This document shows positions 28,732-37,686 of a DNA stretch of 64,000 nucleotides, in pieces. The notes below the pieces were generated by a model that worked only from the letters and a program-made list of their open reading frames with translations, did no database searches and was not told where the DNA came from. Position numbers and translations under genes: made by a program. The stretch is from JACSRF01 sp963695505 (GTDB lineage Bacteria; Chloroflexota; Anaerolineae; Promineifilales; Promineifilaceae). The stretch spans positions 62,001 through 126,000 of the forward strand of contig CAVOGX010000010.1 of assembly GCA_963695505.1 (NCBI GenBank). Reading direction: 5' to 3'. Numbering within the stretch: position 1 is the stretch's first letter; every line of letters begins with the position of its first letter.

Positions 28732-29850
28732 ATGAGCAACATCGACAATGAATTTTTCAAAGGAAAACGCCCTTGGTCAAAAATCAAAGACAAAGTTTTG
28801 CAAGGGTATATGCCAGCTTACTTAAGAAAAGTGGCAAAATTGCGTAAGCCAATACTTCTCATTGACGGATATGCTGGTCCTGGCGTGTACGAAGAAGATC
28901 AAGAAATAGGTTCGCCTATTATCATGTGTGGCGCAGCAGAAAAATATGCCCCCAATCAATACAAAGCCATCTTTGTAAATCATAATAAAAAGCACCACGA
29001 GCGCTTGAAAAAAGCTTTATCGGAACAAAATTGGTTTTCCAATGCAAAACCCATTTTAGGGGATGCTTCTACCCTGCTTGAAGAAATAGCGTCTCAACTG
29101 TATAACCAAACGGTATTTATCTACCTTGATCCGTTTGGTTTAAAGGGGTGTGAATTTGCCACGCTTGAGCCGTTTTTAAGTCGAAACAAACTCTACAGTA
29201 CAGAAATTGTTCTAAATGTTAGTATGCCAATCACTCATAGATTAGCAGCAGTTAACGCAGTCAAAGAACATGGTATAACCCCTCGAATTGCCAGCTATCA
29301 CAAAACAATGACAAAAGTTTTTGGTGGGGATTATTGGAAAGATATTTATTTTTCGAGCTCAAGCTTGGAAGCTCATGAAAAAGAACGTTTGCTTTTGCAA
29401 GAATATCGAAATCGTATTGCTCAGTATCTACCATTTACAGGTTCTTGCCCAGTGCGCGAGGATAGCGGATCAAGAATCAAATATTTCATCACTTTTGCAT
29501 CTCGGCATGCAGATGCTATGTTATTAATGAACGATGAAATGTGCAAAGCTTACTTCGGTCAAATGCATGAGGCAGATTTTTCTGGAACTCTATTCGAGAA
29601 ATTAGATTGGAAGGATATGCGTACAAGAGCAAATCTTGAAAAGTTAATTATTCAAAAGGTTACTACAAACCCTGGTTCAAAACGACAAGAAATATGGCTT
29701 GAAATTGTTCGAGAACACTTCATGCAATTTACATCTTCAGAATACAAAAGAAGTGTCGACAATCTCGTTAAAAATCAAAAAATCAACGTGGAGTATACTT
29801 CTACGAGGAGATTGAACGATCACTGTAAACTCTTTCCAGCAAATACGTGA
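28732..29850 (+). CDS. tcmP: Three-Cys-motif partner protein TcmP
   Basis: Intact 372-residue TcmP, the protein regularly encoded beside DUF5131/Gp37-like three-Cys proteins. ATG 28732 follows AAGGGGAAAA. Diagnostic blocks: PWSKIKDKVLQGYMPAYLRK, ILLIDGYAGPGVYEED, IGSPIIMCGAAE, IFVNHNKKHHERLKKAL and VFIYLDPFGLKGCEF. The IDGYAGPG ... DPFG arrangement resembles a Rossmann-type SAM-dependent methyltransferase core. The C-terminal ~80 residues look like a winged helix. Biochemical activity is not established. Strongly AT-rich, with no ACGGCCGT, consistent with horizontal transfer. The pair often travels on phages and in mobile islands. Confidence 0.88.
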   Translation: MSNIDNEFFKGKRPWSKIKDKVLQGYMPAYLRKVAKLRKPILLIDGYAGPGVYEEDQEIGSPIIMCGAAEKYAPNQYKAIFVNHNKKHHERLKKALSEQNWFSNAKPILGDASTLLEEIASQLYNQTVFIYLDPFGLKGCEFATLEPFLSRNKLYSTEIVLNVSMPITHRLAAVNAVKEHGITPRIASYHKTMTKVFGGDYWKDIYFSSSSLEAHEKERLLLQEYRNRIAQYLPFTGSCPVREDSGSRIKYFITFASRHADAMLLMNDEMCKAYFGQMHEADFSGTLFEKLDWKDMRTRANLEKLIIQKVTTNPGSKRQEIWLEIVREHFMQFTSSEYKRSVDNLVKNQKINVEYTSTRRLNDHCKLFPANT

Positions 29851-29881
29851 TTTTAGAGTCAGCTATTAACAAAAAATTGCT

Positions 29882-30226
29882 ATGTTGTGCCACACAAGCT
29901 TTATTTTCTTAACCACGACAATTTGGTTAGCCATTGGGGTCTTTTCGCTGACGGGCTTGGGCAGCCGGGGCGCAGGCTCGGTCACGCTGGCGGTTATTGG
30001 TTTGCTGATGGTGGGCAATGCGGGGGCAATGGGGCTTTCTGGTTATGGGCTGTCATGACCTCAAAAGCGGTATTACTTTGGGCTGGCTACGGCCGTTCTC
30101 CTCATCAACATCCTCATCACCTTCACCGACCAGTTTGGCCTGTTCGATTTTCTGACTCTGGCACTCGACCTGACCTTGCTGACTTTTCTCATCGCCCAGC
30201 ACCACCAATTTTTGCCTAGGGAGTGA
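29882..30226 (+). pseudogene. Small multi-pass membrane protein with in-frame stop
   Basis: Reading from ATG 29882, a frame encodes hydrophobic helices (TTTIWLAIGVFSLTGLG, SVTLAVIGLLMVGNAGAMG) up to a TGA at 30056-30058, then continues in the same frame with YYFGLATAVLLINILITF and LTLALDLTLLTFLIAQ to TGA 30224-30226. The joined product would be ~114 residues with four membrane segments. The first codons lie at the right edge of the AT-rich island, so the true N-terminus may have been replaced. There is no good ribosome site. It precedes the DUF2207 gene on the same strand. Function unknown. Confidence 0.5.
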
Positions 30227-30242
30227 CAGTGCAACCCGGCCT

Positions 30243-30315
30243 CTTCCTTCCCGTAAAGAAAATGATTATCAACGATTCGCAGGCCCTGACGCCTGCCCAT
30301 TTCTTGTAAGGAAGG
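30243..30315 (+). promoter_or_regulatory. 5' UTR inverted repeat that could mask the DUF2207 ribosome site
   Basis: CTTCCTTcccgtAAAGAAAATG (30243-30264) can pair with CATTTCTTGTAAGGAAGG (30298-30315), which contains the AAGGAAGG Shine-Dalgarno of the next gene. A few unpaired bases interrupt the stem. Predicted by eye only. Confidence 0.35.
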
Positions 30316-30320
30316 AAAAC

Positions 30321-32015
30321 ATGACGAAAAAACTGTGGTTTCTCAGTGTGGTTCTTTTTGCTGTGCTGTGGGCTGCAGTGCCAAACCCGGCTGCGGCGCA
30401 AGAAAAAGCGTACAGCGCCGACCAGTTTGACGTAGATGTGGTTGTAGAAGAAGGTGGCTCCCTGCTGGTGACCGAAACCGTCACCTACCGCTTTGTGGGT
30501 GGCCCTTTCACCTTCATTTTCCGCGAACTACCCACCGATCATACCGATGGTGTGACCGTGCTGGAGTCCACGGTAGACGGCCGTACTTTTGCGCAGGGCT
30601 CCGACCCCGGGCAGGTGGAAATTGAGGGGCGTGACCCCATGCGCCTGACCTGGCACTTTGAACCCACCACCAACACGACGCGCACCGTGGTGCTGCGTTA
30701 CCGCGTGGCGGGCGTGGTGCGCCAGGGCGACGCCGGCGACGAAATGCGCTGGCAGGCCCTCCCCGACGAATACGACTTTGCCATTGCTAACAGTGTTACG
30801 ACAATACGTTGGCCATTGGGGCTGCGGCCGGTTGGTGAGCCAGCTATTTTGGCCGGAAATCCTCGCGTCCAGGTCAACAACAATCAGGCAACCTTCAGCC
30901 TGCAAAACCTCGGACCCAACAGCCCGTTGGTGGTCTCCCTCACCTACCCTACCGGCAGCCTGATTGGCGAACCGCCGGCGTGGCAGGCCGCCCGCGAGGC
31001 GCAAAACGCCCAGGCACCGTATTGGATTGGCGGTGGCATTCTGATTTTGCTGGCAGGCTCTGGCTTCATGTTTACCCAACTGCGAACCGGCAGTCCGCGG
31101 GTGGACCGGCGCGGCATCGCCTATGAGCCACCTGCGAAAATGGCCCCGGGGTTGGCCGGGGCGCTGCTGACTCCTGGCAGCGGGGCCGGCTGGTCCAGCG
31201 CCCTGGGCGCCCTCTTTGACCTGGCGGAACAAGGGATGCTGGAAATTGATGAGTCACCAGAGCAAAAATGGTACCGCAAGCATGATTTTATCATCCGCCT
31301 GCTGGAACGGCCGTCTCACCTGCAGCCCCACCAGGAAGCCTTGCTCGACCTCATATTCACCACCAAGAAGGGGATGGCGGTCAAAACCATTAAATTTTCT
31401 GAACTACAAAACGTCGTCACCTCACGGCGCTGGAAGAACTACACGGAAAGCGTCAAGGCCGAACTCAAAGCGGCGCAGGTCTTTAGCGAGGCGCGCCAGC
31501 AGCGCCGCAGATGGCTCTTTACCATGGGGGCCTTGTTGTTCTTTGCTGGGGTAGCCAGCATGCTGTTCCTGGTAATCCCCAGCATTGGTCCGGCATTTCT
31601 GGCCATCAGCTTTGGCATCATGGGCGTAGGCATGGTCGCCCTTCTAGGCGGCGCCGCCATCTCCCCGCTGACCAATGAAGCGGCACAAGAAGCAGCCGCC
31701 TGGCAGCGTTTCAGCAACTACATCAAAGGGGTCAGCCGCGGCAAACAGGCGGTAGACAGCCCCAACATGTTCCTGAAGTACCTGCCTTTTGCTGCTGCCT
31801 TCGGCCTGCTGCACCAGTGGTCAAAATTCTTTGAAAAAGAAGGGTGGCTGGAGCTGCCCCCTTACTTTAAGGCGCTGCCTAGCAGCAATCCAGCAGACAG
31901 CATGGCCGCCTTTGTGGCCATGAGTGCCGCTTCCTCCTCGTCTGGCGGCGCGGCCGCCGGGGCAGGGGCCGCGGGTGCGGGTGCAGCCGGTGGCGGTGCG
32001 GCCGGCGCGGGATAG
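30321..32015 (+). CDS. DUF2207 membrane protein (YciQ-like)
   Basis: Membrane-anchored protein of 564 residues. Signal peptide ~1-26 (ending AAAQ). An extracytoplasmic DUF2207 domain (~30-215) contains YSADQFDVDVVVEEGGSLLV, YRFVGGPFTFIFRELP and TVVLRYRVAGVV. A transmembrane helix lies at ~237-257 and a cytosolic part follows with GAGWSSALGALFDLAEQGML, which resembles a winged-helix-like region of the family. Two more helices lie at ~395-450. The C-terminus ends in a Gly/Ala-rich tail, as is common in DUF2207 proteins. Function unknown, envelope location likely. The strong AAGGAAGG site precedes ATG 30321. Confidence 0.85.
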   Translation: MTKKLWFLSVVLFAVLWAAVPNPAAAQEKAYSADQFDVDVVVEEGGSLLVTETVTYRFVGGPFTFIFRELPTDHTDGVTVLESTVDGRTFAQGSDPGQVEIEGRDPMRLTWHFEPTTNTTRTVVLRYRVAGVVRQGDAGDEMRWQALPDEYDFAIANSVTTIRWPLGLRPVGEPAILAGNPRVQVNNNQATFSLQNLGPNSPLVVSLTYPTGSLIGEPPAWQAAREAQNAQAPYWIGGGILILLAGSGFMFTQLRTGSPRVDRRGIAYEPPAKMAPGLAGALLTPGSGAGWSSALGALFDLAEQGMLEIDESPEQKWYRKHDFIIRLLERPSHLQPHQEALLDLIFTTKKGMAVKTIKFSELQNVVTSRRWKNYTESVKAELKAAQVFSEARQQRRRWLFTMGALLFFAGVASMLFLVIPSIGPAFLAISFGIMGVGMVALLGGAAISPLTNEAAQEAAAWQRFSNYIKGVSRGKQAVDSPNMFLKYLPFAAAFGLLHQWSKFFEKEGWLELPPYFKALPSSNPADSMAAFVAMSAASSSSGGAAAGAGAAGAGAAGGGAAGAG

Positions 32016-32056
32016 CCGATTGTGATACAACATTGTGGAGCAAATCTTTTTACAAT

Positions 32057-32127
32057 TGTCATGCTGAATGAAGTGAAGCATCCTCACCCGGTTGAATGGG
32101 ATTCTTCGCCTCTGGCTCAGAATGACA
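32057..32127. repeat. REP/MITE-like inverted repeat (TGTCAT-CTGA ... TCAG-ATGACA)
   Basis: Left arm TGTCATGCTGAATGAAGTGA, right arm ending TCTGGCTCAGAATGACA, imperfectly complementary over ~28 bp. It matches the TGTCATTCTGAG-type intergenic palindrome seen in many bacterial genomes. It lies between the DUF2207 and osmC genes. Confidence 0.6.
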
Positions 32128-32170
32128 GTGCAAAATACCTTTTTTAACGCTGAGATAAACTGTACCCAAC

Positions 32171-32204
32171 AAAAAGCCTGGCTGTTGCGGAAGCCAGGCT
32201 TTTT
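32171..32204. terminator. Bidirectional intrinsic terminator
   Basis: Perfect 13-bp arms AAAAAGCCTGGCT (32171-32183) and AGCCAGGCTTTTT (32192-32204) with an 8-nt loop. A/T runs on both sides let it serve the DUF2207 gene and the convergent osmC-like gene. Confidence 0.85.
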
Positions 32205-32228
32205 GCTGTGGGAGTAATGGTTTCAGTT

Positions 32229-32627
32229 TCAGGCAACGGCCGTTTCTAGCGTTGAAGTCTGCACTGTAATTTGCGGCGGCTGCTCAAAATGCTTCTTCAC
32301 CGCGCACTGGTCTGCCGCGCGAGTGACGGCCGATTTGTACTTCTCCGGGAACTCTGGCGGTAATTGAATGTCCAGGTTCACGTGAGATACCAGACCAGTA
32401 AAGGGGTTCACCTGCAAGCTCTGCACCAGGCGAATGCCCTCGGTAGAAAGGCCGCGCTGGCGGCAAAAGCCCAGCACGTAGATGCCGGCACAGGTGCCGA
32501 TGGAGGCCAGGAAGGTGGCAAAGGGCGTAGGCGCACTGCTTACCGGCGGCTGGTCTGTGGGCACCGTAAAGGGGCCAAAGTGGGCGTCTACACGCATGCC
32601 GCCGGGAAAATCGATAATCATTTCCAT
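32229..32627 (-). CDS. OsmC-family protein (peroxide reductase-like)
   Basis: Cytosolic OsmC/Ohr-superfamily protein of 132 residues. The two redox cysteines are visible: one in SIGTCAGIYVLGFCRQRGL and one in RAADQCAVKKHFEQPP. The N-terminal MEMIIDFPGGMRVDAHFG and the strand VNLDIQLPPEFPEKY fit the family. OsmC and Ohr detoxify organic hydroperoxides. This member lacks the longer Ohr N-terminus and is closer to the YhfA/OsmC branch. Converges on the DUF2207 gene across a strong terminator. Confidence 0.85.
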   Translation of the reverse strand: MEMIIDFPGGMRVDAHFGPFTVPTDQPPVSSAPTPFATFLASIGTCAGIYVLGFCRQRGLSTEGIRLVQSLQVNPFTGLVSHVNLDIQLPPEFPEKYKSAVTRAADQCAVKKHFEQPPQITVQTSTLETAVA

Positions 32628-32774
32628 GAGAATTATCCTCCGATAAGGAATAGTTTAGGAGGCAAGAGTTTCTTGCTTACCATCCTTTCTTATAGATGCA
32701 GGATTAGGGGAAAGGTGACAACGGGTTGGTTTGTTGGTTTATTGGTTAGTACAATGTAGGCAAAGGAGTTTGCC

Positions 32775-33417
32775 ATGGTTCCCACAATTTTGACATTACT
32801 GGCCATGGGAACGGCCGTTTTCGCCATCCGTGGTGAATACCAGTCCAGCCGCACCCACGTCTATATCTTCAAACCCGCTACTACCTTGCTTATCATACTT
32901 TTGGCGCTGCAAGGCAGTACCCCCGACACCCCTGCCTACAAATGGCTGGTTGTTGCCGGGCTGATTCTGTGCCTGGCCGGTGACGTGTTCCTCATGCTGC
33001 CCCCGCGCTACTTCACATTAGGGCTGGGCAGCTTTCTCGCCGGGCACTGGTTTTACATTGCTGCCTTCACCATTGGCGGGGCAACCTATTCCTGGTGGCT
33101 GCTGCCCCTGACTGCTGTATGGGGGCATCATTTATGCGCTGCTGCATTCCCACCTGGGCAAAATGCGCGGCCCCGTCATTGCTTACATTGTCACCATTTT
33201 GCTTATGGCGTGGCAGGCGCTGGGGCGCTGGAGCGCATTGGCGACAACCCCAGCACTGCTGGCGGCCGTTGGCGCGGTGCTCTTCGTCATATCCGATTCG
33301 CTGCTGGCGCTGGACCGCTTCCGGCAAAAGTATGTGGCTGCCCGCGTACTGGTGCTGACCACCTATTGGGCGGCACAATGGCTTATCGCCATGTCACTGG
33401 GGCAGCTTTTCAGCTAA
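32775..33417 (+). CDS. YhhN/TMEM86-family membrane protein, lysoplasmalogenase-like (single frameshift)
   Basis: Multi-pass membrane protein of ~213 residues resembling the YhhN/TMEM86 family, whose animal members hydrolyse lysoplasmalogen. ATG 32775 follows AAAGGAG. Motifs: FKPATTLLIILLAL, GLILCLAGDVFLMLP (conserved GD), LGSFLAGHWFYIAAF, then in the shifted frame IAYIVTILLMAWQAL, GAVLFVISDSLLALDRF and TYWAAQWLIAMS. The frame breaks near 33121 in a run of five G. With four G the protein reads LTAVWGIIYALLHSHLG without interruption. All family motifs are intact. Confidence 0.8.
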
Positions 33418-33446
33418 TCAGCAGGTCAGCAGGTCAGCAGGTCAGG
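33418..33446. repeat. Tandem repeat TCAGCAGG x3
   Basis: Three perfect TCAGCAGG units (33418-33441) plus TCAGG, directly after the YhhN stop and ~40 bp before plsC. Probably a slippage-prone microrepeat. Confidence 0.7.
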
Positions 33447-33487
33447 CTGAGATGCTGAAACCCTGAGATGCTGATAGACTATTGATT

Positions 33488-34270
33488 ATGAAGCCAGACA
33501 TCGTCGCCTTCCCTTACCCCCGCTTTCAAAAACGCCGCGCTGTTTTTCGCTTCTTTTCCAAAATTGCCTTTGGTCTGCTGTGCGATCTGGAAATCATCGG
33601 GCAAGAAAATTTGCCCGATGGTGGTCCTCTCATCATTGTGGGCAACCATTTCCACTTTGGCGACACGGCTGCCATGGTGCGCATCACGCAATGGCCTATC
33701 GAATTCTTGGGTGGTCACTTTCTCATTGATGCCCCGTTTTACCTGAAATGGATACCCAACACCTGGGGTTATTATCACGTGCGGCGCGGGGCGGCTTCAC
33801 GGGACGCCATGCGCGCCGCCCAGGCGGTGCTGGCGCAAAAAGGTGTGCTGATTGTGTTCCCCGAAGGTGGTTCATGGGCAGAAGTATTGCGCCCGGCTCG
33901 CCCCGGCACAGCATACATTGCCACCCAGAGCGGCGCGCCCATTTTGCCCATTGGTCTGGACGGCATTCCGGAGATTTTCCGCAAATTGCCCAAAGGCCGC
34001 CGGGCCAAAGTCACCATTCGCATTGGCGAGCCCTTTGGCCCTTACGCGGTGGAGGGTCGCGGACGAGAACGGCGTGAGGCACTGGACGAAATTGGGCACG
34101 AGATTATGCGCCGAATTAAGGCGTTGATTCCTCCAGAAAAGCACGGCTATTACTCTGATAATCCCCAACTGCGCAAGGCAGCCCAGGAAGCGGCCGTTTA
34201 CCCCTGGGGCGATCTGGCGCGTACCGGCCCGCCAAAGCAGCCTCTTAAGGTTAATGCGGATCCTGATTAA
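33488..34270 (+). CDS. 1-acyl-sn-glycerol-3-phosphate acyltransferase family protein (PlsC-like)
   Basis: Membrane-associated acyltransferase of ~260 residues for phospholipid synthesis, converting lysophosphatidate to phosphatidate or acting on a related acceptor. The catalytic NHxxxxD motif is GNHFHFGDTAAM, the acceptor-binding block is FPEGGSWAEVLRPARPG, and PILPIGLDGIPEIF corresponds to the later PlsC motif. ATG 33488 is preferred to an ATG two codons upstream. No clear ribosome site precedes either. The C-terminal tail (YYSDNPQLRKAAQEAAVYPW) is an extension beyond the catalytic domain. It faces the convergent nnr gene, with the stop codons overlapping by a few bases. Confidence 0.8.
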   Translation: MKPDIVAFPYPRFQKRRAVFRFFSKIAFGLLCDLEIIGQENLPDGGPLIIVGNHFHFGDTAAMVRITQWPIEFLGGHFLIDAPFYLKWIPNTWGYYHVRRGAASRDAMRAAQAVLAQKGVLIVFPEGGSWAEVLRPARPGTAYIATQSGAPILPIGLDGIPEIFRKLPKGRRAKVTIRIGEPFGPYAVEGRGRERREALDEIGHEIMRRIKALIPPEKHGYYSDNPQLRKAAQEAAVYPWGDLARTGPPKQPLKVNADPD

Positions 34271-35892
34271 GCCAGTAACGCTTTGCGTACGTCGGGCAGC
34301 CAATCGGCCAGTTCGCCGGAAAGCAGCCCGGCGTCGCCAATTTCAGCCCGGGCCAGTTCACCCGCTGCGCCGTGGAGATACGCGCCGAGAACGGCCGTTT
34401 CGTAAGCCCCCACCCCCTGAGCCAGCAGCCCGGCCATGACCCCGGCCAGCACGTCGCCGCTGCCCGCCGCCCCTAATAGCGGGTTGGCAAAGGGGATGAC
34501 GTGGCAACGGCCGTCTGGGCCAGCCACCACCGTGTAGGCCCCCTTGAGCACCACCACGTGCCCCCATTCCTGCTGCTTTTTGCCGTGCCAGGTTCACGCG
34601 GTCATCGTCCAGCTCTGCGCCTACCAGCCGCGCCATTTCTCCCGGGTGGGGCGTGAGAATGGTGTGGGGCGGCAGGCGGCGGGGCCAATCGGGCATCTGT
34701 GCCAGCAGATTCAGCCCGTCGGCGTCTACCACCAGGGGCGGCAGGTTGTGGGCAGGGCCATTGGCCTTGAAAATGACCTCCATAAATTCGGCCGCATTGC
34801 CCAGTCCGGGGCCAATTAGCAGGGATTTGAAGCGCTCCATTTGTTTGAGCAGCAGGCGGGCGCTCTCCACGCCAAGCTTATGTTTCTCAGCGACCGCAGG
34901 ATACGTGGCTTCGGGCATTTGGGCGGCAATGGTGGGGCGAATGCGCTCCGGCACGGCCAGGGCTACCAGCCCGGCCCCGACCCGATATGCGCCTTTGGCC
35001 GCCAGCAGCGGCGCGCCCCAGTAGTCGGCTGATCCGGCAGCAATGAGGCTCCAGCCAAAGGTGCCTTTGTGGCCGTCTTTGGGGCGGGTTGGCAGCCAGT
35101 TTTTAGCGGAAACGGCCGTCATCAATTCCACAGGCACGCCGGACCACCTCCGGCAGACTCGGGGTCGATGCCAATGTCCGCCACCACCAGTTCGCCGCAG
35201 GCCGCCGCACCGGGAAAGCGAAAATGACCCCGCTTTGGCCCGGCAAAGGTCACGGTGAGATCGGCGGGAAGGGCTAACGCATCCAGCTCGCCGGTATCGC
35301 AGTTGAGCCCGCTGGGGCAGTCTACGGCCGTTACCACCGGCGCCGCTTTCATTGGGAATGTGTCGGGAACCTGGGCAATGCTGGTGAGGCCGGTTTCATA
35401 TTGCTGGGCTAAAAAGTCAGCGCGTTCTTTCACCCCGCCTGCACCTGCTTCAGCAAGTTGGCCAGTTCGCCGTCAATGGGGCGGGTAACACCTGTGCCCA
35501 GCAGGGCATCGATGACGATGTCGGTGATGTTGAGCCGGGTGCGCAGGACGCGGTAGCGCTGGTCAAAACCGGCTTCAATGACCAGCAGGCCCATCTCCTG
35601 AATTTTGGCGAAGTTGGCATCTTGCTCTGGGTCGCGGGGCTTGTAGAGGTAGAAAACCACGTCAGCGCCCAGCCTGGGCCAGGTAGCGCCCGGCCACCAG
35701 GCCATCGCCGCCGTTGTTGCCCGGCCCCACCAGCACCAGAATTGCGGCCTCTTGCACCGGATAGCGGGCGATGATGGCTTCAGCCACGCGCTTTCCGGCC
35801 GTTTCCATCATCTGGTCGTAGGACCAACCGCTGGCGTCGGCGGCTTTTTCGGCGGCTACCATTTCGGCCACGGTAAAGATTTTGAGGGTCAT
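34267..35892 (-). pseudogene. nnr: Bifunctional NAD(P)H-hydrate epimerase/dehydratase, frameshifted
   Basis: Metabolite-repair enzyme Nnr: the N-terminal half epimerises NAD(P)HX and the C-terminal half is the ADP-dependent dehydratase. Joined length is ~535 residues. Epimerase motifs: AILVLVGPGNNGGDGLVAGR and ALLGTGVTRPIDG, then VTAVDCPSGLNCDTGE. Dehydratase motifs: HKGTFGWSLIAAGS, LLIGPGLGN, LPPLVVDADGLNLLA, HTILTPHPGEMARL and NPLLGAAGSGDVLAGV. The frame breaks near 35690 (extra G in GGG), 35432 (GGGG short by one), 35130 and 34548 (extra G). No catalytic motif is lost, so the gene is probably intact in reality. Confidence 0.82.
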
Positions 35893-35985
35893 GAGTTTCC
35901 TTGTTGTACAGTTGGTTAGTTGGGGTGATGGTTGGTTGATGGATATGCAACAAACTTAGCCCACTAGCACACTAACCTAACGTAT

Positions 35986-36975
35986 TTAACGTCCTTTAGA
36001 AGGCAGAATACCCTGCTGCCAGTACCATTCTAGCGTTTCTTTTGCGCCTTCGGCAAAAGGGGTAGGCACAAAACCCAGCTCCGCTTCCGCTTTGGCAATG
36101 CTGACGCGCCAGTTTTGGAAGACGTAGGGGGCCAGGTTGATGGGATAGAAGGGTTCGCGGCCGGTGTAGCGGGAAACGGCCGTCCAGGCGCGCGCCAGGT
36201 TAAGCACCACAAAGCGGGGAATGGGCACGCGCCAGCGGGGAATACCGGCCAGGTCGCTAATGATGGCGTTGATTTCGTTGTGGCTGAGGGAACGGCCGCT
36301 AATGTTGTAAATCTCGCCTGGGCGCCCCCGGGACAGAGCCTGCTGGACAGCCTGGGCTACGTCGGAGACAAAAACAGGGCACAGCACGTTGCGTCCGCCA
36401 TCGACTTTGATGCGCCAGCCGCGCAGCGGTTCTTCGAAATTGAGGCGGTTGAAGGCGTAGCGCCCCCAAGGGCCATAAAACCAGCCGGGGCGCAGGACGA
36501 TCACTGGTAGATCACGATAGCGGTGAAAGGCCAGGGCCAGGTTTTCCGCTTCCAGCTTGGTGCGCTGGTAGGGGTCCAGAGGCAGGCAGGGCACGGCTTC
36601 GTCGATGATGCTGTCGGGGGTTTTGCCTACCAGAGCAAGCGTGGAAATGTGCACAAAGCGCTGGACGCCGGCGGCGCTGGCGGCGTTGAGCATGGCCAGG
36701 GTGCCGCGGACGTTGGTCTGCCAGAAACCGGGCAGGTCGCCCCAAAAACGAAACTGTCCCGCAGCGTGAATGACGTATTGGCAACCTTGCATAGCCTGGG
36801 CAACGGCCGTTTCCTCAGTGATGTCAGAGACAAAGGCCAGCTCCACGCCCAAATCTTGCAAGAAACGCGTTTCGCTGCCGTAGCGTACCAAAGCCCGTAC
36901 CGGGTACCCGGCATGTACCAGGCGCGGAACGAGGTTGTGTCCAAGAAAACCGGTGGCTCCAGAAATAAGCAGCAT
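35986..36975 (-). CDS. NAD-dependent epimerase/dehydratase (extended SDR, 3-beta-HSD-like)
   Basis: Extended short-chain dehydrogenase of 329 residues. Rossmann glycine motif SGATGFLG at the N-terminus. VIHAAGQFRFWGD follows. Ser of the active site is in VHISTLALVG, and the YxxxK pair is in PYQRTKLEAE. VLRPGWFYGPWG and VFVSDVAQAVQQAL are standard for the dihydroflavonol reductase/3-beta-HSD branch. Substrate unknown. The branch includes sugar-nucleotide, sterol and hopanoid-related enzymes. It lies upstream of nnr on the same strand with a ~90-bp gap. Confidence 0.85.
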   Translation of the reverse strand: MLLISGATGFLGHNLVPRLVHAGYPVRALVRYGSETRFLQDLGVELAFVSDITEETAVAQAMQGCQYVIHAAGQFRFWGDLPGFWQTNVRGTLAMLNAASAAGVQRFVHISTLALVGKTPDSIIDEAVPCLPLDPYQRTKLEAENLALAFHRYRDLPVIVLRPGWFYGPWGRYAFNRLNFEEPLRGWRIKVDGGRNVLCPVFVSDVAQAVQQALSRGRPGEIYNISGRSLSHNEINAIISDLAGIPRWRVPIPRFVVLNLARAWTAVSRYTGREPFYPINLAPYVFQNWRVSIAKAEAELGFVPTPFAEGAKETLEWYWQQGILPSKGR

Positions 36976-37058
36976 GGGCTAGTTTAAGAGGTGATTGCGG
37001 TGAACAATGAAGCCGTGGCTGGTAGCTAATGCTACACGGTCACGGCTACAACAATCAG

Positions 37059-37131
37059 CACCCCAGGAGGGACTCGAACCCCCAACCTACGGATTAGAAG
37101 TCCGGCGCTCTATCCTTTGAGCTACTGGGGC
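37059..37131 (-). tRNA. tRNA-Arg (anticodon TCT)
   Basis: Cloverleaf on the minus strand: acceptor GCCCCAG pairing with CTGGGGT, D arm GCTC...GAGC, anticodon loop CTTCTAA giving TCT (reads AGA), T arm GGGGG-TTCGAGT-CCCTC, and discriminator G. One weak pair is seen at the top of the anticodon stem. The 3' CCA is not encoded. 73 nt, no intron. Confidence 0.92.
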
Positions 37132-37161
37132 ATAATGCATTGGGTTGCAGATGGCGCAATT

Positions 37162-37620
37162 CTAATCGGCAAGAGAGGGTGCGTCAACTTTGGCGCGAGA
37201 TTGCAGCAGTTGGGGAATACGGCCGTTTTCAATATGGGTTAGCAGTGTGTCCAGGTCCGGCAGCACCTCGTTGGCGGTGAAGCGCACCGCCCAATGGTGC
37301 ACAAAGGGCGTAACAGCCACGATGTAGGTCTGCGCTTGATGCGCTTCCCACATTTCCATGGCCGTGCCCATGCTGAGCTTGGGCAAATAGGCAATAAGCA
37401 AATCGGCCGTACCGGCCATTTTCGTCAGCGACAAAAACGTTGCCCGCGCCTGCACATCATCATAATCCACACTATTTGGATGCAAAGCAAATGGATCGAG
37501 AATTTGTACGTCTGGCAACCTTTGGCGTAATGCCCGGGAAATTTCTCCCCGGTAATCTTGGGCTTCAATAAATCGATCGGTCCGATCAGCCTGCATCACG
37601 CCAGCAATAAAAACACGCAT
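37162..37620 (-). CDS. Nucleoside 2-deoxyribosyltransferase-like hypothetical protein
   Basis: Cytosolic protein of ~152 residues. ATG 37620 is chosen because GAGGGG lies eight bases upstream. It starts with a hydrophobic strand MRVFIAGVMQADR and contains ADLLIAYLPKLSMGTAMEMWEAH, which resembles the nucleoside 2-deoxyribosyltransferase / TIR-like Rossmann superfamily, where Asp and Glu of this region bind ribose. The C-terminus (TANEVLPDLDTLLTHI) matches DUF-type members of the fold. The enzyme activity is not secure. It is followed on the same strand by nothing closer than the tRNA. Confidence 0.5.
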   Translation of the reverse strand: MRVFIAGVMQADRTDRFIEAQDYRGEISRALRQRLPDVQILDPFALHPNSVDYDDVQARATFLSLTKMAGTADLLIAYLPKLSMGTAMEMWEAHQAQTYIVAVTPFVHHWAVRFTANEVLPDLDTLLTHIENGRIPQLLQSRAKVDAPSLAD

Positions 37621-37686
37621 GCTACACCCCTCTTGAATCAATCAGGCGCCCAATGGCTGTCCCAATCACCCCATTGCTACCTGTAA

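Larger units (their letters stand above)
27840..29900. other. AT-rich genomic island carrying DUF5131 and tcmP
   Basis: Between the oxidase gene and the membrane-protein remnant the base composition becomes clearly AT-rich and codon use changes (AAA, ATT, TTT preferred). Only one ACGGCCGT copy is present, none in tcmP. No integrase, tRNA or obvious flanking repeats are visible, so the transfer mechanism is unknown. Confidence 0.55.

Noticed and set aside
30056..30058. In-frame TGA as a possible selenocysteine codon
   Set aside because: It lies in a small membrane protein with no selenoprotein homology and no visible SECIS-like hairpin directly after it.
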